Below are positions 1 through 5,239 of a DNA stretch of 5,239 bases, piece after piece. Positions within the stretch are counted from its first letter, which is position 1. Every line of letters begins with the position of its first letter. A model generated the notes under the pieces. It made no database searches, was not told where the DNA came from, and was given only the letters and a program-made list of their open reading frames with translations. Origin of the DNA: Lachnospiraceae bacterium UBA2868 (lineage in GTDB: Bacteria; Bacillota_A; Clostridia; Lachnospirales; Lachnospiraceae); the NCBI GenBank assembly GCA_002350465.1, contig DEEW01000042.1, positions 10,958 to 16,196 of the forward strand, given 5' to 3'. The position numbers and the translations under genes are program-made.

Positions 1-641
1 GATTCATGGATCATATGATGCCGGGTATGAATGGAGAGGAAGCACTGGGAGCTATAAGAGCTCTTGGGGATAAGGATAAGTCATCTGTGCCGGTGATCGC
101 GGTCACAGCCAATGCGATACGGGGGATGAGAGATGAATATCTCCGGAAAGGTTTTGACGATTACCTGAGTAAGCCTGTGGAGACACCGAAGATAGAGCAG
201 ATATTAAAAGAGCATCTGCCATCCAATCTGTTTGTTGCGGTGGAAGAGGATGAGAAGGAATCACAGGATACTCTTGATATTGAGATAGAAAGTATCGATG
301 TGGATGCAGGTCTTGCCAAGTGCGGAGGAAGCGCCAGGGACTATCTGGAGGTGCTAGATATATTTGCGAAATACGGACCGGGCAAGGCTGATGAAATAGA
401 AAATTTTGCCGCCAAGAATGATTACGAGAATTATACAATTGCGGTTCATGCACTCAAAAGCGTTGCTGCCAATATCGGAGCCCATCAGCTGTTTACGATG
501 GCAAGAATACACGAAATGGCAGGTAAAAGCGGTAATAAGGGATTTATCGATCTGAACTTCCCGAAACTTGTTACTTTGTACAGAAGTATACTGGATGATA
601 TCAATGCATCCTTAGAGGAGCTTGGCAAGAAGGAGCAGTAA
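1..641 (+). CDS. Hybrid sensor histidine kinase, C-terminal part (REC-HPt), 5' truncated
   Basis: This is the 3' end of a gene entering from the left edge; the sensor and kinase parts lie outside the window. Numbering from the Met codon at position 6, the visible protein starts inside a receiver domain, at the phosphoacceptor loop MDHMMPGMNG with Asp2. The conserved Thr34 (VTANA) and Lys56 (SKP) follow, so the receiver looks functional. After an acidic linker (about residues 72-97) comes an HPt domain, about residues 98-205, with the HALKS motif and the phosphorylatable His148 plus Lys151. A REC-HPt tail is typical of hybrid kinases in multistep phosphorelays: phosphate moves from REC Asp to HPt His and then to a separate receiver. 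The intact receiver two genes downstream is a natural acceptor (inference). The Met at 6 is not the true start, because the first half of the receiver is missing. The codon before TTC (3-5) ends in GA, an unusual residue for this hydrophobic strand. The stop TAA is one base from the next start, suggesting translational coupling. Confidence 0.9.
   Translation, partial: FMDHMMPGMNGEEALGAIRALGDKDKSSVPVIAVTANAIRGMRDEYLRKGFDDYLSKPVETPKIEQILKEHLPSNLFVAVEEDEKESQDTLDIEIESIDVDAGLAKCGGSARDYLEVLDIFAKYGPGKADEIENFAAKNDYENYTIAVHALKSVAANIGAHQLFTMARIHEMAGKSGNKGFIDLNFPKLVTLYRSILDDINASLEELGKKEQ
629..635 (+). promoter_or_regulatory. Ribosome binding site of the REC-linker-REC gene
   Basis: GAAGGAG lies inside the last codons of the upstream kinase gene, 7 bases before the ATG at 643. 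It decides the start: an in-frame TTG at 622 would add seven residues but lies upstream of this site and has no site of its own that I can see. Confidence 0.8.
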
Positions 642-642
642 A

Positions 643-1977
643 ATGTCAGATCTTCGCGTCGTTGTAATCGATGATGACCGCGCCCGGCGGGAGAAAATAG
701 CAAATATCCTTCCTGAATATATAGATACAAGTGTTGCCGCATCCGGTGATGAAGCGCTTAAATCTATCAGAAGAGATGACGAAGGGAAACTTCCCGACGT
801 TGTTATTTTGAACGGGGAGGATACCAAAAGTTTCGGCCTGTACGTTTTTGACTGGATGGTCAACAAATCCCGGGATGAAGAGATTGCCGCCATCCCGGTC
901 ATTGTACTGACGGATGATGAATACTCGGACAAGAGCCTTGAGTTTTTTGAGATAGGCGACGTCACCTTCTATGAGGGAGAGATCGAAGATGACAGGCTGT
1001 TCTCGATGATAATGGAAACTATAGAGGAAGCGGAGTTTGCCGAAGAGCCGGTAGAAGCTCCGTACGAGGAGACAAAAAGCATAGACAGGCTCATAGGTCT
1101 GTCTGTCAAGGCACCGGGCGGAGAAGGAAAACAGAGGGCGGTAGTCCTTGACATGGATACGCGCCTTAAGAACCTTGAAGCCGCACTTGAGAGAGGACAA
1201 AAAAGGGTCAGGGACATCAGAAGCCTTATCGGAGCTGCACAAAAGTATAAGAGTGACAGCTTTGACGATGAATTTGAACTGCACAGAAGAAACAGAAAAC
1301 ATGGCAGTGCCGCAGGCAGTGACCAAAGCGACGGTAAAAAACAGAGTTATTTCAGGAAATCTTTGATAAAAGCCGAGGAAAAGGACTCTAAAATCGGGGA
1401 ACTTGTTGAAAAGATGCAAAAGGAAGCACATCTGTCACACACAGCTCCAGAAAAGAGGCTGGAAGCCAATGCCCAAATGGATGTTGCAAGAACAGTGGAT
1501 ATCCTGAAGCAGAAGGCTATGAACAATCCCTTCGGAGCTATGGGCGCACAGGGCAGTATCAAAGTGGATGACAGACCGCGTTATCCTAAAAGTACACCGT
1601 CTCCTTCCGTAAATAAGAAGACTGTTGTAATTGTTGACAGTGATGTAAAGGCCACAAAGCTGTATTCCCTGTTCCTTACACAAAAATACAATGTTGTGAC
1701 GCTGGACAGCGGAATAAAAACAATAGATTATGCGATCAGAAATCATATTGATCTGCTGATAATCAATCCCATTCTTCCGGGAATGAGCGGAGCAGCTACC
1801 ATTTCGTCGGTCAGGATGCAGCCCGGCGGAGCGGATATTCCACTCATGTATCTTGTGGGAGATGATTATACGCAGTCACGGTCGGAACTGCTCGGACCAA
1901 ATGTTTTCGGAATACTTAACAAGCCTCTTAAGAAGGCAACTCTTGTACAGTCAGTGGACGGATTTTTCGGCAACTGA
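643..1977 (+). CDS. Tandem degenerate receiver protein (REC-linker-REC), both phosphoacceptors Asn
   Basis: A 444-residue protein starting MSDLRVVVIDDD. The first receiver (about 3-130) keeps the acidic pocket (Asp10/Asp11) and Thr90. At the phosphoacceptor position, in VVILNGED, it has Asn57 instead of Asp, and the conserved Lys is replaced in a Glu-rich stretch (FYEGEIEDD, about 109-117). A long polar linker (about 135-322) contains probable helices or coiled coil around 168-200 and 240-300 and is rich in Lys, Glu, Arg and Ser. The second receiver (about 325-444) has IVDSD at the acidic pocket (Asp332 kept, second Asp changed to Ser333). It has Asn375 at the phosphoacceptor (LLIINPILPGMSG), Val405 in place of Thr/Ser, and keeps Lys427 (NKP). 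Both domains should therefore be unable to take phosphate in the usual way. No output domain is visible. A role as scaffold, phosphate-independent regulator or partner of the neighbouring kinase and receiver is inference. It sits one base after the kinase gene and 17 bases before another receiver gene. Confidence 0.87.
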   Translation: MSDLRVVVIDDDRARREKIANILPEYIDTSVAASGDEALKSIRRDDEGKLPDVVILNGEDTKSFGLYVFDWMVNKSRDEEIAAIPVIVLTDDEYSDKSLEFFEIGDVTFYEGEIEDDRLFSMIMETIEEAEFAEEPVEAPYEETKSIDRLIGLSVKAPGGEGKQRAVVLDMDTRLKNLEAALERGQKRVRDIRSLIGAAQKYKSDSFDDEFELHRRNRKHGSAAGSDQSDGKKQSYFRKSLIKAEEKDSKIGELVEKMQKEAHLSHTAPEKRLEANAQMDVARTVDILKQKAMNNPFGAMGAQGSIKVDDRPRYPKSTPSPSVNKKTVVIVDSDVKATKLYSLFLTQKYNVVTLDSGIKTIDYAIRNHIDLLIINPILPGMSGAATISSVRMQPGGADIPLMYLVGDDYTQSRSELLGPNVFGILNKPLKKATLVQSVDGFFGN

Positions 1978-1982
1978 CAGGA
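1978..1982 (+). promoter_or_regulatory. Weak ribosome binding site before the REC-REC gene
   Basis: CAGGA overlaps the end region of the previous gene. It lies 12 bases before ATG 1995 but only 3 bases before the alternative GTG 1986. Neither distance is ideal. The ATG is preferred because MKKRILIVDDD is a normal receiver N-terminus and 3 bases is too short for initiation. Confidence 0.4.
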
Positions 1983-1994
1983 TGTGTGAATGTA

Positions 1995-2678
1995 ATGAAA
2001 AAGAGAATCCTTATAGTTGATGATGATATTATGACACTCAAGATACTGAAAAAGTATCTTGAAGATACATATGATGTTGTAACCGAAAACGCCGGCTACA
2101 GGTTTGTCGAAAAGATGGGCAGTTATGAAGCCGATCTGATACTGCTTGACATTGAAATGCCTGTTGTAAACGGACTGCAGGCCTTCGACGAACTGATGGG
2201 AAATCCCGAGGTCAGGGACACACCGGTTGTTTTTTTGTCGGGAGTAACCAATCCGAATCTTGTACGGGAGCTGATGGCGAAAGGAGCCGCAGGCTATCTT
2301 GTGAAGACTATACCGAAAGGAGAACTCCTTGCCAGACTGAAGAAGATCTTCACTGACGAAGAAAGAAAAGCATCCGTAATAGAAATACTTATACTTGATA
2401 ATGATGTTTCACATCTGAAATCCATGCGTGAAACTCTGCTGTCAAACGATTATAAAGTGAAGGTTGCAAGAAGCATTATCGAGTCGGTAGATTATATAAA
2501 ATCACACCATCCGGATATGTTTATCATCGGAAGGGATTCGGCGGGTACCTCTCCTCAGGAAGTATATGAATCGGTAGCATCAGTGGTAAAAAAAGAAGGG
2601 GCCGTGCCGCTTATTATGGAGGAAACCTTCTTTACTTCAGAACTGGTGGACCGGGTAAAGAGGGCACTGGACAAATAA
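1995..2678 (+). CDS. Tandem response regulator: intact REC followed by degenerate REC
   Basis: A 227-residue protein from ATG 1995; an in-frame GTG at 1986 would add three residues. The first receiver (about 3-122) looks active: acidic pocket Asp9/Asp10, phosphoacceptor Asp52 (LILLDIEMP), Ser82 (FLSGV) and Lys104 (YLVK). The Lys is not followed by the usual Pro (KTIP). The second domain (about 127-226) has the receiver pattern ILDND at its start and PDMFIIGRD at strand 3. There Gly179 occupies the phosphoacceptor position, and the usual Thr/Ser and Lys-Pro segments are not recognisable (PLIMEETFF). No DNA-binding or enzymatic output domain follows, so the signal probably leaves by protein contact. 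It would be a suitable phosphate acceptor for the HPt domain encoded two genes upstream (inference). A PilG/PilH-like role toward the downstream PilB-type ATPase is possible but unproven. There are 28 bases to the next gene. Confidence 0.88.
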   Translation: MKKRILIVDDDIMTLKILKKYLEDTYDVVTENAGYRFVEKMGSYEADLILLDIEMPVVNGLQAFDELMGNPEVRDTPVVFLSGVTNPNLVRELMAKGAAGYLVKTIPKGELLARLKKIFTDEERKASVIEILILDNDVSHLKSMRETLLSNDYKVKVARSIIESVDYIKSHHPDMFIIGRDSAGTSPQEVYESVASVVKKEGAVPLIMEETFFTSELVDRVKRALDK

Positions 2679-2694
2679 CAATCTCAAGAACAGC

Positions 2695-2701
2695 AAGGGG
2701 A
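2695..2701 (+). promoter_or_regulatory. Ribosome binding site supporting a GTG start for the GH25 gene
   Basis: AAGGGGA lies about 6 bases before GTG 2707. It supports this non-ATG start, which also yields a sensible N-terminus (polar, then Arg-rich, then one membrane segment). Confidence 0.65.
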
Positions 2702-2706
2702 ATTTA

Positions 2707-3799
2707 GTGGAAGAAGTACGGGAAACAATTCAGAATCCGGGTGTTCCGAATAGAAGAAAGCGGCGCAGACGCAGGGGCACAGCCGAAATGCTTCTTGTTA
2801 TATTTACGAGCCTTGTGATAGGTATTGTGATAGGCATGGTCATAATCCATACAAAAAGCTCGAAGGAGATAGCAGCGGTACGCGATGAGCTGAACACTGT
2901 CATAGAGGAACAAAGTCACATCAACGTAACGAATGTGTATGTTCCGGAGCGCCCCCTTACCGAAGGCAAAATATTCATGAATACATACAAGAAGGAGAAT
3001 TTCCGGATTGATAACGGATTCATGGCGTATTTTAATGATGACGGGGAGAAAATCAGCCATCTCGGATGCGATCTTTCATACCATAACAACAATGTTAACT
3101 TTGACGAACTTGCGGCTTCGGGCTGTGAATTCGTAATGCTCCGCTGCGGATTCCGCGGATACTCCGAAGGCGGACTTATGCAGGATGAGAAGTTCGAAAA
3201 ATATGCCTCGGAAGCGGAACGTGTGGGACTGGGCCTGGGAGTGTATTTTTTCACGCAGGCGGTAACAGTTGAAGAGGCTGAGGATGAGGCTGAGTTTGTT
3301 CTGCGTCTGATCGAGGATCACAAAATATCGTATCCGGTAGCGTTTGATACGGAGTATATCGACGATGAGAATGCAAGGACCAATACAACGGAAATATCCG
3401 ATGAGCTTCGAAGCGATATTTGCAAAGCCTTTTGTGAGCGTATCAAGCAGGAAGGATATTATCCGATGATCTATGCTTCGGAAAACTGGATGAGGCGATA
3501 CTCTAAATGTGGAAGCTCTCAAGGACTACGATCTGTGGGCACCCCAGTATCTGGATGAGAACGATTATCTGTATGATTTTACCATGTGGCAGTACACGGA
3601 TTCGGGAAATATTCCCGGGGTAAAGGGCGAAGTTGATCTCGATATCTCAATGGTTGATTATGCATTGTTTGTACCTGCTCTTCGTGAGGCTTACCTTACC
3701 GAAGGTGTGATCGAGACTGTACCGGCGCAGATTCCGGTTACGGATGCGGACGCAGACGAAGACGCGGGTCTTGACGTGGAGATTTCCCCCGGAGAGTAA
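2707..3799 (+). pseudogene. Membrane-anchored GH25 muramidase (lysozyme), frameshifted near 3502
   Basis: GH25 enzymes cut the beta-1,4 bond between N-acetylmuramic acid and N-acetylglucosamine in peptidoglycan. The protein starts at GTG 2707 with an Arg-rich stretch (RRKRRRRR, 16-23). One membrane helix (about 28-47) follows, so it should be a type II anchor with the enzyme outside. A short helical stalk (about 50-70) precedes the GH25 domain from about 119. Family features are GCDLSYHN with Asp122, FVMLRCGFRGY, and PVAFDTEY with the Asp214-x-Glu216 pair (catalytic Glu). The first frame then runs out of homology after Tyr265 and stops at 3558. The rest of the fold (LWAPQY, MWQYTDSGNIPGV, EVDLD) continues in the +1 frame from about 3503 to the stop at 3797-3799. 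Removing one base at 3501-3503, or restoring two in the CTCT stretch, gives a continuous protein of about 363 residues with a short acidic tail (DADADEDAG). As read, the 283-residue product lacks the end of the barrel. Real decay or an assembly error are both possible. Confidence 0.85.
3499..3508 (+). other. Frameshift site in the GH25 gene
   Basis: Reading TAC TCT AAA TGT gives 18 unrelated residues and then TGA at 3556-3558. Reading TAC, skipping one base, then CTA AAT GTG GAA restores YLNVEALKDYDLWAPQY, a good GH25 continuation. The local sequence is a CTCT dinucleotide repeat (3501-3504), so loss of one CT unit or gain of one base fits replication slippage. There is no long homopolymer or classical slippery heptamer. 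Confidence 0.8.
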
Positions 3800-3811
3800 T
3801 TAAGATATAAT
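3783..3811 (+). promoter_or_regulatory. Possible weak promoter before pilB
   Basis: A perfect TATAAT (3806-3811) sits in the 37-base gap. At 17 bases upstream the -35 position reads TTTCCC (3783-3788), a poor match; a TTGACG at 3771-3776 is 29 bases away, too far. There is no TG extension. A start near 3818 would leave almost no leader before the ribosome binding site. This may simply be AT-rich spacer. Confidence 0.2.
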
Positions 3812-3819
3812 AGGAAGAT

Positions 3820-3826
3820 AGGAGGG
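3820..3826 (+). promoter_or_regulatory. Ribosome binding site of pilB
   Basis: AGGAGGG, a near-perfect Shine-Dalgarno sequence and the strongest in the window, lies 10 bases before ATG 3837. It suggests the ATPase is translated more strongly than the upstream regulators. Confidence 0.8.
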
Positions 3827-3836
3827 CCTTTCATAT

Positions 3837-5239
3837 ATGGCCATAATTCGTAAAAAAGTCCGTATCGGCGACCTGATGATCAATGAAGGCCTGATCACGG
3901 CGGCACAACTGGAAACGGCTCTTAAGGAGCAGAAGATAAGGGGAGCCAAGCTCGGTGAGACACTGATCGCCCTCGGCTATGTTTCGCAGGAGGATTTTTC
4001 GAATATACTGTCCAGCCAGCTCGGTATCGATACGGTTGACCTGCGTCAGGTAGGAATCGACGACAATGCGGTCAAGCTCGTATCCGAAGAACTGATGAAG
4101 AAAAATCAGCTGATGCCCTTCGGTTTCGACGAGAAGAATCCCAACATCCTGAAGGTGGCCATGGCAGATCCCATGAATATCATGGCGATTGATGATGTCA
4201 CCATCATGACTAACATGGAAGTCATCCCGTTCTTCTGCCCGAGTGCGCAGATATCTCTACAGCTTGACAGAAGGTACGGTAAGGAGCAGGCAAGAGCGGC
4301 AGCTGCACAGTTCCAGGAAGAGCATGCAGCGGAGATTGCCTTTGATACATCTGCTTCAGATATCGAATATGAGAACATCGATGATGCCCCTATCGTTAAG
4401 CTTGTTAAGACAATGTTGGAGACGGCGGTACGTCAGGGTGCATCGGATATACATATCGAGGCGCTCGAACGTGAGGTCAGAGTAAGATTTCGAATAGACG
4501 GTGTGCTTGTGGAAAACATGGATTACGATAAATCCCTTCTGCCGGCCCTTGTTGCGCGTATCAAGATCATATCCAACCTTGATATTTCCGAAAAGAGAAA
4601 ACCTCAGGACGGACGTCTGACAGTTGTTGTAGACAGCAAGGAATACGATGTCCGTGTATCTATTCTGCCCACTGTGTTCGGTGAGAAGGTCGTAATGCGA
4701 CTGACATCAAAGGACGGACTGACAAGAGACAAAAAATATCTGGGACTTAACGAAAGAGAACTGCCGAGATTTGATGCCATCATGTCGAACCCTCACGGAA
4801 TCATACTTGTTACCGGGCCTACCGGTTCCGGTAAATCAACGACATGTTATACCGTCTTGTCTGAGCTTAATTCCGACGAGGTAAATATAATCACCGTAGA
4901 AGATCCTGTGGAAGCAAATGTCAACGGTATCAATCAGGTTCAGGTAAATGTCAAGGCGGATCTTACCTTCGCTTCGGCGCTTCGCTCAATCCTGCGTCAG
5001 GACCCTGATATCATCATGATCGGTGAGATAAGAGATACGGAGACCGCAGAGATCGCCGTTAAGGCTTCCATCACAGGACACCTTGTTATATCGACCCTTC
5101 ATACCAATTCAACCGCAAGTTCTATCACGAGACTTCTTGATATGGGAATCGAACCGTACCTTATCGGAGATTCCGTTGTCGGTATCATTGCCCAGCGACT
5201 GGTTAGGAAACTGTGTCCGAAATGCCGCAGACAAAAGTC
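3837..5239 (+). CDS. pilB: PilB/GspE-family type IV pilus or type II secretion assembly ATPase with MshEN domain, 3' truncated
   Basis: The gene starts MAIIRKKVRIGDL and stays open to the right edge (467 codons visible; PilB/GspE proteins are usually about 560 residues). It is a cytoplasmic hexameric ATPase that drives pilin polymerisation or pseudopilus extension. The N-terminal MshEN (T2SSE_N) domain has two 24-residue repeats at 9-32 (RIGDL...ALKEQ) and 38-61 (KLGET...LSSQ) separated by exactly five residues. This is the layout of the c-di-GMP-binding motif. The ATPase part shows ASDIHIE (about 202-208), the RFRIDG region and the KPQDGRL motif. Further on are Walker A GPTGSGKST (327-335, Lys333), the Asp box ITVEDPVE (Glu355, Asp356), Walker B IIMIGEIRD (Glu397) and the His box GHLVISTLHTN (His415, His422). 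The last residues hold CPKC, the first half of the zinc-binding tetracysteine motif, which favours PilB/GspE over PilT. It follows the regulator genes and the GH25 gene by 37 bases. Pilus and type II secretion ATPases cannot be separated without the downstream genes. Confidence 0.95.
   Translation, partial: MAIIRKKVRIGDLMINEGLITAAQLETALKEQKIRGAKLGETLIALGYVSQEDFSNILSSQLGIDTVDLRQVGIDDNAVKLVSEELMKKNQLMPFGFDEKNPNILKVAMADPMNIMAIDDVTIMTNMEVIPFFCPSAQISLQLDRRYGKEQARAAAAQFQEEHAAEIAFDTSASDIEYENIDDAPIVKLVKTMLETAVRQGASDIHIEALEREVRVRFRIDGVLVENMDYDKSLLPALVARIKIISNLDISEKRKPQDGRLTVVVDSKEYDVRVSILPTVFGEKVVMRLTSKDGLTRDKKYLGLNERELPRFDAIMSNPHGIILVTGPTGSGKSTTCYTVLSELNSDEVNIITVEDPVEANVNGINQVQVNVKADLTFASALRSILRQDPDIIMIGEIRDTETAEIAVKASITGHLVISTLHTNSTASSITRLLDMGIEPYLIGDSVVGIIAQRLVRKLCPKCRRQK

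Noticed and set aside
646..1431. Long minus-strand open frame (261 codons) opposite the REC-linker-REC gene
   Set aside because: Its translation shows no recognisable domain, it is fully antisense to a well-supported receiver gene, and I see no ribosome binding site for it. It is a shadow of codon bias.
2679..2706. Terminator between the REC-REC gene and the GH25 gene
   Set aside because: The 28-base gap has no inverted repeat or T-run, so read-through is expected.
3499..3508. Programmed ribosomal frameshift in the GH25 gene
   Set aside because: There is no slippery heptamer, no in-frame stop at the shift point as in prfB, no clear downstream stem, and no reason for GH25 enzymes to use recoding.
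3509..3799. Separate small gene starting at GTG 3509
   Set aside because: The translation is the C-terminal part of the GH25 fold and continues the upstream frame after one base change; no proper ribosome binding site precedes the GTG. It is a fragment, not a gene.
3825..3842. Possible hairpin GGCC...GGCC covering the pilB start codon
   Set aside because: Only four base pairs with a 10-base loop and no extension on either side. It is too weak to call a regulatory structure.
4106..4485. Minus-strand (4106-4378) and alternate-frame (4243-4485) open frames inside pilB
   Set aside because: They lie wholly inside the clear PilB frame, and their translations look like shadow sequence (Ser/Arg-rich, no motif).

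Overview
The window carries five co-directional genes on the + strand with very short gaps (1, 17, 28 and 37 bases), so it reads as one operon. The first gene is cut by the left edge and the last by the right edge. Strong AGGAGG-type ribosome binding sites, frequent ATA/AGA/AGG codons, a Gram-positive-style membrane-anchored GH25 muramidase and the PilB type suggest a member of the Clostridia, probably Lachnospiraceae-like (rumen or gut). That assignment is an inference from style, not from a marker gene.

Layout: (1) 1-641, the C-terminal end of a hybrid sensor kinase, with most of an intact receiver (REC) followed by an HPt domain. (2) 643-1977, a REC-linker-REC protein in which both receivers have Asn where the phosphoacceptor Asp should be. 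(3) 1995-2678, a second tandem-receiver protein with one intact receiver followed by a degenerate one. (4) 2707-3799, a membrane-anchored GH25 muramidase whose reading frame is broken by a one-base frameshift near 3502. (5) 3837 to the right edge, a PilB/GspE-type secretion/pilus assembly ATPase. Its N-terminus carries the two 24-residue repeats of the MshEN c-di-GMP-binding domain with the family's exact 5-residue spacer.

How they may work together (inference): the kinase end and the intact receiver of gene 3 could form a phosphorelay (REC to HPt His to REC Asp). The two-receiver protein of gene 2, apparently unable to be phosphorylated, could act as a scaffold or binding partner. None of the three signalling proteins shows a DNA-binding or enzymatic output domain within the window, so output would be by protein-protein contact. 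The most obvious candidate target is the downstream pilus/secretion ATPase, comparable in concept to PilG/PilH control of type IV pili in proteobacteria. The GH25 enzyme could open peptidoglycan for a pilus or secretion machine, but in this sequence it appears broken.

There is no intergenic stretch over 40 bases, and I see no RNA gene, CRISPR array, insertion sequence or clear terminator.
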